Below are positions 22,101-30,788 of a stretch of DNA of 58,523 bases, piece by piece. Made by a program: the position numbers and the translations under genes. The DNA is from Methylococcales bacterium (GTDB lineage Bacteria > Pseudomonadota > Gammaproteobacteria > Methylococcales > Methylomonadaceae), in contig JAURYI010000093.1 of the NCBI GenBank assembly GCA_030654015.1, positions 1 to 58,523 on the forward strand, written 5' to 3'. The notes under the pieces were generated by a model that saw nothing but the letters and a program-made list of their open reading frames with translations, did not search any database and was not told the origin of the DNA. The number at the start of each line of letters is the position of its first letter. The stretch's first letter is position 1.

Positions 22101-22948
22101 AAGCATGGGGTAGTTTAAGTAAAATTACAGGGATAGATCATCGTCATTTAGCCTTATCTAGTGAACACGAAAAAATCCGTTTCCGTGATGTACAGGCACA
22201 ACCGCGTAAAATTATTTCCTCACCGACGTGGAGCGGTTTGGAATCCGAAACCGTTTCTTACAATGCGGGTTATACCAACGTACATGAGCAGATCCCTTGG
22301 CGCACTCTGACGGGACGACAACAGTTTTATCAGGATCATCCATGGATGCAGGCGTTTGGTGAAACCTTGTGTGTGTATAAACCGCCCGTTGATACCCGCA
22401 CCATTGAGCCGATGCTGAATAAAAAACCCAACGGCAATAAAGAAATCGTTCTGAATTTTCTGACCCCGCATCAAAAATGGGGCATACACAGCACTTACAC
22501 AGATAACCTGTTAATGCTCACGCTGTCACGCGGTGGTCCTATCGTCTGGATCAGCGAAACCGATGCCACCAAAGCAGGTATTGTTGATAACGATTGGGTG
22601 GAAACCTTCAACACCAATGGAGCGTTGACCGCCAGAGCGGTAGTGAGTCAGCGCATTCCTGAGGGCATGATGATGATGTATCACGCGCAAGAAAAAATTG
22701 TAAATACTCCTGGTTCAGAAATTACGGGGCATAGAGGCGGCATTCATAACTCGGTGACTCGCATTACTCTTAAACCCACGCACATGATTGGCGGTTATGC
22801 CCAACAAAGTTATGGTTTCAATTATTACGGCACAGTCGGTTCTAATCGGGATGAATTTGTCATCCTCAGAAAAATGGACAAGGTACTGTGGCTGGACGGT
22901 ACCGATAAAACCGATGCCATGCCATCATCAAAGGAGACAGCACAATGA
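19181..22948 (+). CDS. narG: Respiratory nitrate reductase, alpha subunit
   Basis: NarG is the molybdenum subunit that reduces nitrate to nitrite on the cytoplasmic face of the membrane. The ATG at 19181 has AGAGG seven bases upstream and gives 1255 residues (E. coli 1247). With this start, key residues fall on E. coli numbers: the [4Fe-4S] FS0 ligands His50, Cys54, Cys58 and Cys93, and the Mo ligand Asp222 in DWYCDLPPASPQTWGEQTD. A longer frame opens upstream inside narK but has no ribosome site. There is no Tat signal, as expected for this type. The start lies 103 bases after narK and the stop overlaps narH by four bases. Confidence 0.98.
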   Translation: MSHFLDRLLFFKKKTEAFSGNHGIMTDENRSWEDAYRQRWQHDKIVRSTHGVNCTGSCSWKIYVKNGLVTWETQQTDYPRTRPDMPDHEPRGCARGASYSWYLYSANRLKYPMVRSHLVKLWRKARTTLAPVEAWASIVEDKDKSQSYKSKRGLGGFIRADWAEVNEIIASANIYTVKKFGPDRIIGFSPIPAMSMVSYAAGSRYLSLIGGTCMSFYDWYCDLPPASPQTWGEQTDVPESADWYNSSFIMMWGSNVPQTRTPDAHFMTEVRYKGAKIVTVCPDYSEASKFADLWLHPKQGTDAALAMAFGHVILKEFHLENPSEYFTKYVRETTDMPCLVRLVKQGESYVPERFIRASDFAENLGQDNNPDWKTAAFNELDGNVVIPRGSIGFRWGEQEAGQGRWNIQQKDAQGAEVKLRLSLIDVAHEVASVAFPYFGGAKHEHFTHSDHDTVQRRNVPVKTLTLADGSIAHVATVFDLLVANYGIDRGLGGGNVAGSFDDDVPYTPAWQEKITGVSRQQVILVAREFARNADKTHGKSMVILGAGLNHWYHMDMNYRGIINMLMMCGCIGQSGGGWAHYVGQEKLRPQTGWLPLAFALDWHRPPRQMNSTSFFYAHTNQWRYEKLTVKEILSPLADPKQWQGSLIDFNVRAERMGWLPSAPQLNTNPLWICKAADKAGLSPADYVVENLKSGELKMACEDPDNPQNFPRNLFVWRSNLLGSSGKGHEYFLKYLLGATHGIQGVDLGEQGITKPKEVKWHKEAAEGKLDLLVTLDFRMSTTCLYSDIVLPTATWYEKNDLNTSDMHPFIHPLSKAVDPAWESRSDWDIYKGIAKTFSELVDGHLGIEKDLVTVPTLHDTPSELAQALDVKDWKKGDCEPIVGKTMPNLVVVERDYPNTYKKFTALGPLMKKVGNGGKGIAWNTEHEVDFLAQLNGMVTDEGISKGMPKIDKDIDAAEVILSLAPETNGEVAVKAWGSLSKITGIDHRHLALSSEHEKIRFRDVQAQPRKIISSPTWSGLESETVSYNAGYTNVHEQIPWRTLTGRQQFYQDHPWMQAFGETLCVYKPPVDTRTIEPMLNKKPNGNKEIVLNFLTPHQKWGIHSTYTDNLLMLTLSRGGPIVWISETDATKAGIVDNDWVETFNTNGALTARAVVSQRIPEGMMMMYHAQEKIVNTPGSEITGHRGGIHNSVTRITLKPTHMIGGYAQQSYGFNYYGTVGSNRDEFVILRKMDKVLWLDGTDKTDAMPSSKETAQ

Positions 22949-24492
22949 AAGTACGCGCACAAATCGGCATGGTGCTGAATCTGGATAAATGTATCGGTTG
23001 TCACACTTGTTCTGTTACCTGCAAAAACGTCTGGACTTCTCGCGAAGGCGTGGAATACGCGTGGTTTAACAACGTGGAAAGCAAACCGGGTGTGGGTTTT
23101 CCCCAGCAATGGGAAAATCAGGACAAATGGAAAGGCGGTTGGCAACTGCTGCCTAACGGCAAATTAGTGCCGCGTATCGGCGGCAAACTCACCGTACTGA
23201 AAAACATTTTTGCCAATCCCGATTTACCCGAAATTGACGATTATTACGAACCTTATGATTTTGATTACGCGCATTTACAAAACGCGCCAGAATCGAAAGC
23301 CGTACCGACTGCCAGACCGCGCTCACTGCTTACAGGTGAACGCATGGAGAAAATTGTCGGAGGGCCGAATTGGGAAGAAATTTTAAGCGGTGAGTTTGCA
23401 ACCCGTGCGAAAGATAAAAACTTCGATAATCTGCAAAAAGCCATGTACGGTGAATTTGAAAACACCTTCATGATGTATTTGCCGCGTTTGTGTGAACATT
23501 GCTTGAATCCCACTTGCGTAGCGGCGTGTCCTTCTGGGGCGATTTATAAACGCGAAGAAGACGGTATCGTATTAATTGACCAGGATAAATGTCGCGGCTG
23601 GCGGATGTGTGTATCTGCCTGCCCGTACAAAAAAATCTATTACAACTGGAGTTCGGGAAAATCAGAAAAATGTGTATTTTGTTATCCGCGCATTGAAGCG
23701 GGCGAGCCTACCGTATGTTCTGAAACCTGCGTCGGGCGCATTCGTTATCTGGGCGTGTTGTTATACGATGCCGATAGAATTGAAAGCGCGGCAAGTGCGA
23801 CTTACGAACAAGATTTGTATCAATCACAACTGGATATATTTTTAGATCCAAATGATCCAGAAGTGTTGGCGGCGGCGCGTAAAGAAGGTATTCCTGAAAA
23901 TTGGCTGACCGCCGCGCAAGAATCGCCCGTATATAAAATGGCAATCGACTGGAAACTGGCATTCCCGCTACATCCTGAATATCGCACTTTGCCGATGGTG
24001 TGGTATGTGCCGCCTTTATCACCTATTCAATCAGCAGCGAATTCTGAACAGCTAGGCATGAATGGAAATATTCCCGATGTGCGCAGTTTGCGGATTCCCG
24101 TCGGTTATCTTGCCAATATGCTAACGGCAGGTGATGAAGAGCCTGTAGTTTTGGCGTTGGAACGGATGCTTGCCATGCGCTCTTATATGCGCTCTAAAAC
24201 GGTGGATAATGAAATTGACCTTGAGGTATTAAAACAAGTCGGACTGACACAAGCGCAAGTGGAAGAAATGTATCGCTATCTCGCTATCGCTAATTATGAA
24301 GATCGTTTCGTCATTCCAAGCAGTCACCGTGAATACGCCAGTAGCACCTTTGATGCTTATAATGAAAAAGGCGGTTGCGGTTTTAGTTTTGGTAATGGCT
24401 GTTCAGGTTCAGATACGCCCGATTTGTTTGGCAGTAAAAAACCAACCGAGTCGCAACACGGTACGCCTATTAAATTGGATAGAAAATCATGA
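22945..24492 (+). CDS. narH: Respiratory nitrate reductase, beta (iron-sulfur) subunit
   Basis: NarH wires the heme subunit to NarG through four clusters. The first group is CIGCHTCSVTCKNVW (Cys16, 19, 22, 26). Further groups are CEHCLNPTCVAACPSGAIYKR, seen in parts, and CRGWRMCVSACPYKK, where Trp replaces a Cys and gives the [3Fe-4S] centre. The last group is CVFCYPRIEAGEPTVCSETC. At 515 residues it is the normal length. The C-terminus carries extra Cys and Gly (GCGFSFGNGCSGSD). It overlaps narG and narJ by four bases each, so translation is coupled. Confidence 0.98.
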   Translation: MKVRAQIGMVLNLDKCIGCHTCSVTCKNVWTSREGVEYAWFNNVESKPGVGFPQQWENQDKWKGGWQLLPNGKLVPRIGGKLTVLKNIFANPDLPEIDDYYEPYDFDYAHLQNAPESKAVPTARPRSLLTGERMEKIVGGPNWEEILSGEFATRAKDKNFDNLQKAMYGEFENTFMMYLPRLCEHCLNPTCVAACPSGAIYKREEDGIVLIDQDKCRGWRMCVSACPYKKIYYNWSSGKSEKCVFCYPRIEAGEPTVCSETCVGRIRYLGVLLYDADRIESAASATYEQDLYQSQLDIFLDPNDPEVLAAARKEGIPENWLTAAQESPVYKMAIDWKLAFPLHPEYRTLPMVWYVPPLSPIQSAANSEQLGMNGNIPDVRSLRIPVGYLANMLTAGDEEPVVLALERMLAMRSYMRSKTVDNEIDLEVLKQVGLTQAQVEEMYRYLAIANYEDRFVIPSSHREYASSTFDAYNEKGGCGFSFGNGCSGSDTPDLFGSKKPTESQHGTPIKLDRKS

Positions 24493-25181
24493 GCGATTCA
24501 CGAACACTCAGCTTAAAAGCTCTATCGGTATTACTGTGCTATCCCAGTGTTGACATGATTCAGGCGTTACCAGAAATAGAAGCGGCATTGAGCGACGACA
24601 GTTTAGCGACCATCAAGCCATTGATTGAACGGTTTCAGCACACCGATTTATTGGCATTGCAGGAAAACTATGTCGCGTTGTTTGATAGGGGACGTGCGTT
24701 ATCCCTGCATTTATTTGAACATCTGCACGGTGAATCACGCGATAGAGGACAGGCAATGGTGGACTTGATGGATATGTACCAAAGTCACGGTTTTGACATC
24801 AATGCTCATGAATTGCCCGATTATATCCCGTTATTTCTGGAGTTTTTATCGCAACAACCGCACGCAAAAGCCTGTGATTTATTGGGTAATACCAGTGCTA
24901 TTTTGCAAGCTTTGGCGGAGCGATTAGAAGCGCGTGACAGTGCTTATTATGTGCTGTTCGACGCGCTGCTGGTATTAGCGGAAAAAAAACGCACCACCCA
25001 AGGGCAGATTGAAAAAGCCGTCGCTGAAACCGATGAAACCATTTTAAAAATGGATGAAATCTGGGAGGAAGAAGCAGTAACGTTTATGGGCAATAACAAC
25101 ACTTGCACTGCTAATACTGCTACCGAACAACCGATAAAATTTACTCCGCCCACAGCGGACGTTCGCGCAAAAACGAGTTAA
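24489..25181 (+). CDS. narJ: Nitrate reductase molybdenum cofactor assembly chaperone
   Basis: NarJ is a cytoplasmic chaperone that holds the apo-NarGH complex until cofactors are inserted and the complex docks on NarI. The TorD/NarJ fold is indicated by the helical composition and by FDRGRALSLHLFEHLHGESRDRGQAMV, seen in parts, and the region GFDINAHELPDYIPLFLEFLS. At 230 residues it is normal length. Its start overlaps narH by four bases and narI follows after 11 bases. Confidence 0.95.
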   Translation: MSDSRTLSLKALSVLLCYPSVDMIQALPEIEAALSDDSLATIKPLIERFQHTDLLALQENYVALFDRGRALSLHLFEHLHGESRDRGQAMVDLMDMYQSHGFDINAHELPDYIPLFLEFLSQQPHAKACDLLGNTSAILQALAERLEARDSAYYVLFDALLVLAEKKRTTQGQIEKAVAETDETILKMDEIWEEEAVTFMGNNNTCTANTATEQPIKFTPPTADVRAKTS

Positions 25182-25192
25182 GAGGTGATGTT

Positions 25193-25870
25193 ATGTCTTA
25201 TGTGAATACGCTTTTTTTCGGAATTTATCCCTATATCGCGTTGGCGGTATTTTTCATCGGCAGTCTGTTACGCTTTGACCGCGACCAATACGGCTGGCGT
25301 ACTGGTTCCAGTCAAATGTTACGCGCTGCCGAATTAAAACGCGGTAGCAATTGGTTTCATGTCGGTATTTTACTGTTATTTGTCGGGCATTTTGTCGGTT
25401 TATTAACGCCCGCAGCGGTTTACCATGCGCTTGGCATATCGACTTCTGCCAAACAGATAATGGCCGTTATTGCAGGCGGTGTATTTGGCGGTATCTGTTT
25501 GCGCGGCTTGTGGATTTTAACCAAACGCCGCATGACCGACCCGCGTATTCGCGCCACCAGCACCAAAATGGACATGGCAATTTTACATTTATTATTGGCG
25601 CAATTGGGTTTGGGTTTATTGACCTTGCCGTTTTCTTTGGCGCATTCTGATGGTTCAACCATGCTGCTGTTAGCGGAATGGGCGCAACGGATTGTGACGT
25701 TTCGCGGCGGCGCGGCTGATGTGATTGCCGATGTTAATCTGGTTTATAAAGCGCATATCTTTTTAGGTCTGACAATTTTTGTGGTGTTTCCATTCAGTCG
25801 CTTGGTACACGTCTGGAGTGTGCCGTTGGGTTATGTGCTACGTTCTTACCAGATTGTCAGACAACGCTAA
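25193..25870 (+). CDS. narI: Respiratory nitrate reductase, gamma (cytochrome b) subunit
   Basis: NarI anchors the enzyme in the membrane, oxidises quinol and holds two b hemes. Five helices are predicted in 225 residues. Heme ligands match E. coli: His56 (NWFHVGIL), His66 (FVGHFVG), His188 (YKAHIFLG) and His207 (RLVHVWSVP), shifted by one or two at the C-terminal pair. A GAGG lies before the ATG. It closes the narKGHJI operon; an 18-bp palindrome follows 26 bases later. Confidence 0.97.
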   Translation: MSYVNTLFFGIYPYIALAVFFIGSLLRFDRDQYGWRTGSSQMLRAAELKRGSNWFHVGILLLFVGHFVGLLTPAAVYHALGISTSAKQIMAVIAGGVFGGICLRGLWILTKRRMTDPRIRATSTKMDMAILHLLLAQLGLGLLTLPFSLAHSDGSTMLLLAEWAQRIVTFRGGAADVIADVNLVYKAHIFLGLTIFVVFPFSRLVHVWSVPLGYVLRSYQIVRQR

Positions 25871-26178
25871 CATCAAATAATTTTCCAATCGTGCCTGCAA
25901 GACTATCGCACTTTTTAAGTGCGATAGTCTTGCATTATCAATATGACGTAACTCGCTAAAAACGTTATTAGGACAACCATAGCTTCATGAAAAATAAACG
26001 ATTTCAGGTTTTTCCAATAACGCATTAAATAATAATCTCACCTGATAATTTGTAAAAATATTTACATTGATAAAGCATATAAACTACAAATAACTTCATT
26101 ATAATTCCATATCCCTATGAAAAATAAACAATTATGCTACAATAAATCAGTTATTTTAATTAAAAAAATGGTGGCTTT
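25871..26178. other. Intergenic region, narI to porin
   Basis: No gene is seen. It holds the long palindrome at 25896-25934. Two copies of ATGAAAAATAAAC (25987 and 26116) are of unknown meaning; the second sits in the likely promoter of the porin gene. The region just before the porin is very AT-rich. I see no clear Fnr or NarL box. Confidence 0.5.
25896..25934. repeat. 39-bp perfect palindrome after narI
   Basis: Two 18-base arms (25896-25913 and 25917-25934) pair perfectly around TTT. There is no following T-run, so it is not a standard terminator although it could halt or protect the nar transcript. Its size and AT-rich centre match the dispersed palindromes elsewhere in the window. Confidence 0.7.
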
Positions 26179-27495
26179 ATGCCTAGAAATCAACGCAATA
26201 TCCCATTATCAGTGATACTAATCTCACTGTCGGTTGGTAGCGGCTTAGCCTTAGCCGATACAACTAAAGATATTGAAGACGCACTCAAAATTGGCAAAGA
26301 CGGAGCTGTCAAAATTGATACCCGTTATCGTTATGAAAACGTCAATCAGGATAATGTCATTAATACCGTGAATGGTCGTCCTTTAGCCGCTCAGCCGCAA
26401 ACCGCTAATGCCAACACTATCCGCACGCGCGTTGGTGTACTCTCGCCCAGCTATCAGGGCGTACAAGGTTATGTCGAGTATGAAGGTACACACGTTTTAC
26501 AATCCGACTACAATAACGGTCGTAATAATAAACCTAATTATTCAACAGTTGCCGACCCTGACTGGAATGAATTAAACCAGTTATGGATCAGTTATTCGGG
26601 TGTTCCAGACACTGTTATCAAAGGTGGACGGCAACGTATTAAATTTGATGATGACCGTTTTATCGGTAACGTAGGCTGGAGACAGTTGGAAACCACGTTT
26701 GATTCGGTGTTAGTCACTAACAAATCCATCAAAGATTTAACCGTCAATGTCGGTTATATCGGTCATGTCAGCAGTTTCACTGCCACCAATGAAGACATCC
26801 GCGCCCCGATTTTGAATGTAAACTACAATATGGGTGCTTACGGTAATTTAATCGGTTATGGCTACTGGCTGGGCTACACGCAACCTGATACCACAGGCAG
26901 AACAGGTCAGAATTCCAAATCCAATCAAACCTACGGTATTCGTGTTATCAATCCTGAAAAACCATCGAAAAAGTTTATGGAACACTACAGCCCGCTGTAC
27001 ACGGCTGAGTGGAGCATCCAACAAGACTACATCAACAGCCCTGTCGATTATACCGCCAATCGTTATAACGTCATGGGCGGTCTACGCGCTTACGATCACT
27101 ACGATTTTATGGCAGGCATGGAACAGTTGAACGGTCACGGTCTGAACCAAACCTTTGTTACACCATTAGGCACTAATCACGCGTTCCAAGGCTGGGCAGA
27201 TTTATTTCTAGTCACACCTAAAGACGGTATTCGTGATGTTTATGGCAGCATCGTAGGCAGATTCATGGAAAATGACAGCTTGGCAGTAACAGGTACTTAC
27301 CATGCGTTCTCTGATGACACGGGTAACATCAACTACGGCAAAGAATGGGATTTTCAAGCTGAAAAGAAATTCGGCAAACATTACTCTATGTTAGCAAAAT
27401 ATGCTTATTTTGATAATGCTCAAGGTAAAACGGGGTTTAACTCTGGCGCGACTGATACCCAAAGAATCTGGGTGCAAGGTAACGTCAATTTCTAG
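26179..27495 (+). CDS. Outer-membrane channel, alginate-export-like, copy 1
   Basis: The 438-residue protein begins with a Sec signal peptide (PLSVILISLSVGSGLALA, cut probably after ALA) and continues as a beta-rich protein with alternating hydrophobic and polar residues. It ends in an aromatic residue (VQGNVNF), typical of beta-barrels. KIDTRYRYENVNQDN at the start and FSDDTGNINYGKEWDFQAEKKFGKHY near the end, seen in parts, resemble the alginate-export/OprD-like porin group. I infer diffusion of a small solute, and by context nitrate, across the outer membrane. A paralogue of the same length lies at 29417-30733, about three-quarters identical by eye. A strong terminator follows. Confidence 0.8.
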   Translation: MPRNQRNIPLSVILISLSVGSGLALADTTKDIEDALKIGKDGAVKIDTRYRYENVNQDNVINTVNGRPLAAQPQTANANTIRTRVGVLSPSYQGVQGYVEYEGTHVLQSDYNNGRNNKPNYSTVADPDWNELNQLWISYSGVPDTVIKGGRQRIKFDDDRFIGNVGWRQLETTFDSVLVTNKSIKDLTVNVGYIGHVSSFTATNEDIRAPILNVNYNMGAYGNLIGYGYWLGYTQPDTTGRTGQNSKSNQTYGIRVINPEKPSKKFMEHYSPLYTAEWSIQQDYINSPVDYTANRYNVMGGLRAYDHYDFMAGMEQLNGHGLNQTFVTPLGTNHAFQGWADLFLVTPKDGIRDVYGSIVGRFMENDSLAVTGTYHAFSDDTGNINYGKEWDFQAEKKFGKHYSMLAKYAYFDNAQGKTGFNSGATDTQRIWVQGNVNF

Positions 27496-27876
27496 TTGAA
27501 CAGGCGGTCAATCCGCCGTTTTCTGAAAGCGTTCACAATAAAAAACCCGCTGGCGCAATTCACCAGCGGGTTTTTTATTGCCTGACATTTTTGATAATCA
27601 GCGTAACTCATCATGATAAATACCATCAACGGCTTTCATGGCTTTTTGAGCAGTGAACTTGAGTGATATTGATTCAAATAAGTGCGAAGTTATTGTGACC
27701 GCCCCAAAAAAGATAGTTTTTATATTCAAAAAAACATTTAAAAAGACACCTGATATAAGCCCAACAAATTGATTTTTAAAGACAAATTAATTTATTAATT
27801 TTATGGCACACATAATGCTTGAACAGAAATGAATGTTTAATACATTTTTGTTCGATTATTACTTATTGAGGTCAGT
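27496..27876. other. Intergenic region upstream of the NrtA-like gene
   Basis: Contains the porin terminator, then AT-rich DNA that should hold the promoter of the next gene. TTGAT-TCAA-ATAAG at 27669-27682 matches eight of ten Fnr half-site positions but lies about 200 bases upstream. A minus-strand frame without a start codon is discussed under rejected items. Confidence 0.4.
27541..27576 (+). terminator. Terminator of porin copy 1
   Basis: A 13-bp stem (AAAAACCCGCTGG with CCAGCGGGTTTTT, 9-nt loop) ends in a run of six T on the plus strand, 46 bases after the porin stop. Confidence 0.92.
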
Positions 27877-29259
27877 ATGAAAATTGTTACGTTAAAAAAA
27901 CTAGCCGTCTGCATTGCGGCATCTACCTTGATTTCATTTGGAGGCGTAACAGTTGCGACTGCCGCAAGCAAAGAAAAATTGGAAAAACCCAATCTTAAAT
28001 TGGGCTTTATTAAACTGACTGACATGGCTCCGTTAGCCATTGCTTACGAAAAAGGTTTTTTTAAAGACGAAGGGCTGAATGTACAGTTAGAAGCACAAGC
28101 CAACTGGAAACTGGTATTAGACAGAGTAGTGAGCGGTGAATTGGACGGCTCACATATGTTAGCTCCTATGCCGTTCGGCGCGAGCATCGGCTTCGGCACT
28201 AAAGCCGACATTGTCACTGCCTACACGATGGGTGTAAACGGTAACGCCATTACCGTCTCTAATGATACTTGGAGCAAAATGAAAGCAGGCGGTGCAGGCG
28301 CACATCCTATTTCAGCCGAATCGCTTAAACCCGTAGCTGAAACCTACAAAAACGAAGGTAAAGCCTTTAACATGGGCATGACCTTTCCTGTCGGCAGCCA
28401 CAATTTTAAACTGCGTTATTGGTTGGCGGGTGGTGGTATTAATCCTGGTTATTATGCACCGCCGAATGATGTCTCAGGACAGATTGGCTCTATTGTCATG
28501 TTATCGGTCACACCCCCGCCACAAATGCCCGCAACCATGGAAGCAGGTACTATTTTGGGTTATTGCGTGGGTGAGCCGTGGAATCAACAAGCCGTTGCTA
28601 AAGGTGTAGGCGTTCCTGTCATTACTGATGATGAGATGTGGAAAGACATTCCTGAAAAAGTGCTGGGTGTCAGTAAAGAATGGGCAGAGAAAAATCCTAA
28701 AACCCATGTTGCGGTTGTAAAAGCCTTGATTCGCGCCTCTATGTGGCTGGACGAAGACAATGGTAAAAACCGCCCTGAAGCAGTGAAAATTTTGGCACAA
28801 AGTAAATATGTCGGTGCGGATGAGACTGTTATCGCCAACAGTATGACAGGCACGTTTGAATATGAAAAAGGCGATAAACGCAAGTTACCCGATTTCAACG
28901 TATTTTTTCGTAATAACGCCACCTATCCTTATTACAGCGGTGCAGTCTGGTATCTAACGCAAATGCGTCGTTGGGGACAAATTAACGAATATAAAGAGGA
29001 TGCGTGGTACACGGAAACTGCCAAAAAAGTTCTCAAACCTGATGTGTACATGGCAGCGGCTGATGCACTTGTTAGCGACAACAAAGCCACAGCGGCTGAT
29101 TTTCCTGCCAAAACCGAGACTGGTTTTAAAGCACCGCAAACCTATTTTATTGATAAAGTTGCTTTTGATGGCACAAAACCCAATGACTATCTGGCTAAAT
29201 TTGCCATTGGTCTGAAAGGCAAGCAAGTTGTAGAAGACGGCAGAGTGACCGGCGACTAA
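27877..29259 (+). CDS. NrtA-like periplasmic nitrate-binding protein
   Basis: It resembles the NrtA/CmpA solute-binding proteins of nitrate and bicarbonate ABC transporters. A Sec signal peptide (LAVCIAASTLISFGG to ATAAS) precedes the mature protein, with no lipobox. Family motifs are LKLGFIKLTDMAPLAIAYEKG, EAQANWKLVLDRVVSGELDG, HMLAPMPFGAS, SHNFKLRYWLAGGGINP and GYCVGEPWNQQAV; the Trp, His and Glu in them lie where NrtA holds nitrate. At 460 residues it is full length. No permease or ATPase gene is adjacent, so it is an orphan here. It may serve a transporter encoded elsewhere, or a sensor. Flanking porin copies support a role in nitrate capture; substrate identity is inferred. Confidence 0.85.
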   Translation: MKIVTLKKLAVCIAASTLISFGGVTVATAASKEKLEKPNLKLGFIKLTDMAPLAIAYEKGFFKDEGLNVQLEAQANWKLVLDRVVSGELDGSHMLAPMPFGASIGFGTKADIVTAYTMGVNGNAITVSNDTWSKMKAGGAGAHPISAESLKPVAETYKNEGKAFNMGMTFPVGSHNFKLRYWLAGGGINPGYYAPPNDVSGQIGSIVMLSVTPPPQMPATMEAGTILGYCVGEPWNQQAVAKGVGVPVITDDEMWKDIPEKVLGVSKEWAEKNPKTHVAVVKALIRASMWLDEDNGKNRPEAVKILAQSKYVGADETVIANSMTGTFEYEKGDKRKLPDFNVFFRNNATYPYYSGAVWYLTQMRRWGQINEYKEDAWYTETAKKVLKPDVYMAAADALVSDNKATAADFPAKTETGFKAPQTYFIDKVAFDGTKPNDYLAKFAIGLKGKQVVEDGRVTGD

Positions 29260-29266
29260 ACATACG

Positions 29267-29297
29267 GCTTGGGTTGCCGATTTTGGGCAGCCCAAGC
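29267..29297. repeat. Hairpin between nrtA-like gene and porin copy 2
   Basis: A 12-bp stem (GCTTGGGTTGCC with GGCAGCCCAAGC, one G-T pair, 7-nt loop) eight bases after the stop, without a T-run. It may stabilise the upstream mRNA or reduce read-through into the second porin. Confidence 0.5.
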
Positions 29298-29416
29298 TGA
29301 AATTGCAGTATAAACTCAGGTTTTTAGTGCTACACAAAAAAGCAGCAAACTGATTATTTTTAAGCACGTCGGCATGAAAAATAACTGCTTGCATTTCCAA
29401 TAAAAGAGGGCGTTTT

Positions 29417-30733
29417 ATGCCGAAAAATCAACGAACCACACCGCTATCTGTGGCACTGCTGTCACTGTCAGTTGCCAGTGGCTCAGCTTTGGCTGATGAT
29501 CTAACAAAAACTATTGAAGACGCGCTTAAAATCGGCAGAGACGGCGGTATCAAAATTGATACCCGCTATCGTTATGAATACGTCAATCAGGATAATGTCA
29601 TCAACACGACGACAGGAAGACCGTTAGCGACTGCTGCGCAACCCAAAACCGCCAATGCCAATACCATACGCACACGTTTTGGTGTACTGTCGCCAACCTA
29701 TTACGGTGTACAGGGGTATGTAGAATACGAAGGCACACACGCTTTACAATCCGATTACAATAACGGACGCGGTAATAAACCGTGGTATTCAGTGGTTGCT
29801 GATCCTGGTTACAATGAACTCAATCAGTTATGGCTGAGTTATTCGGGCATTCCTGATACCGTTATCAAAGGCGGGCGGCAACGCATTAAATTTGATGATG
29901 ACCGTTTTATCGGTAACGTCGGCTGGAGACAACTGGAAACCACTTTTGATTCAGTATTAATTACCAATAAATCCATTAACCATCTGGTTATTAATGTCGG
30001 TTATATCGGTAACGTCAATAGCTTTACCGCCACTACTGAACACATTAATGCCCCAATACTTAACCTGAATTACAATCTTGGCGATTACGGTAGAATGATT
30101 GGTTATGGCTACTGGTTGGGCTATACCGATATGGATACCACTGCTAGAGGCGGCTCAACGGCTTCTAAATCCAGTCAAACTTACGGTTTGCGTTTTATTA
30201 ATCCAGACAAACCGAAGAAATTTTTTGATCATTACAGCCTGCTGTACACGGCTGAATGGTCTATTCAAAAAGACTACCTCAACAGCCCTGTCAATTACAC
30301 CGCTAATCGTTTTAACGTGATGGGTGGTTTTACCGCCTATAACTTCAGCTTTCAAGGCGCGATGGAACAGCTGAACGGTCATGGTGTCAATCAAGCCTTT
30401 CAGACTCCACTGGGTACTAATCACGCCTTCCAAGGCTGGGCTGATTTATTTCTGGTTACGCCTAAAGACGGTATTCGTGACGTGTTCGGCACAGTGACAG
30501 GAAAATTTCTGGAAAATGACAGCCTTGTCATTTCTGGGACTTTTCATGCTTTTTCTGATGACACTGGTAACATTAATTACGGCAGAGAATGGGATTTTCA
30601 AGTAGAGCAAAAATTCGGCAAACATTATTCTATCTTAGCTAAATATGCTTATTTTGATAATGCAGGCAGTCGCTTTGGTGGCAATGCCACAGATACCCAA
30701 AGAATCTGGGTACAGGGTAACATCAGCTTTTAG
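29417..30733 (+). CDS. Outer-membrane channel, alginate-export-like, copy 2
   Basis: Paralogue of 26179-27495 with the same 438-residue length, a matching signal peptide (PLSVALLSLSVASGSALA) and the same C-terminal aromatic end (VQGNISF). Long stretches are identical, for example the segments around GGRQRIKFDDDRFIGNVGWRQ and NHAFQGWADLFLVTPKDG. Differences concentrate in probable surface loops such as the region after YGYWLGYT. A GAGGG precedes the ATG. It follows the NrtA-like gene by 157 bases and may share its transcript. I infer a second channel with altered selectivity. Confidence 0.8.
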   Translation: MPKNQRTTPLSVALLSLSVASGSALADDLTKTIEDALKIGRDGGIKIDTRYRYEYVNQDNVINTTTGRPLATAAQPKTANANTIRTRFGVLSPTYYGVQGYVEYEGTHALQSDYNNGRGNKPWYSVVADPGYNELNQLWLSYSGIPDTVIKGGRQRIKFDDDRFIGNVGWRQLETTFDSVLITNKSINHLVINVGYIGNVNSFTATTEHINAPILNLNYNLGDYGRMIGYGYWLGYTDMDTTARGGSTASKSSQTYGLRFINPDKPKKFFDHYSLLYTAEWSIQKDYLNSPVNYTANRFNVMGGFTAYNFSFQGAMEQLNGHGVNQAFQTPLGTNHAFQGWADLFLVTPKDGIRDVFGTVTGKFLENDSLVISGTFHAFSDDTGNINYGREWDFQVEQKFGKHYSILAKYAYFDNAGSRFGGNATDTQRIWVQGNISF

Positions 30734-30747
30734 TTGATTGACATGAA

Positions 30748-30773
30748 GGAGTACAAAACTGTGTTTGTACTCC
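30748..30773. terminator. Possible terminator after porin copy 2
   Basis: Perfect 10-bp stem (GGAGTACAAA with TTTGTACTCC, 6-nt loop) between the convergent porin and terB genes. The following plus-strand bases are not T-rich, so termination is uncertain. Confidence 0.45.
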
Positions 30774-30788
30774 TCACACCTTAACAAC

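Noticed and set aside
25896-25934. Perfect palindrome read as a plain terminator of the nar operon.
   Set aside because: No T-run follows on either strand, and the unit matches the dispersed palindromes better.
27601-27800. Minus-strand frame of about 60 codons ending in a protein-like segment (LKFTAQKAMKAVDGIYHDEL) in the promoter region of the NrtA-like gene.
   Set aside because: No start codon in frame, an in-frame stop at its upstream end, and no recognised homology; it could be an old remnant but I cannot support it.
28954-29400. 148-codon minus-strand frame opposite the NrtA-like gene and following gap.
   Set aside because: Antisense shadow; the hairpin at 29267 lies within it and the protein shows no family pattern.
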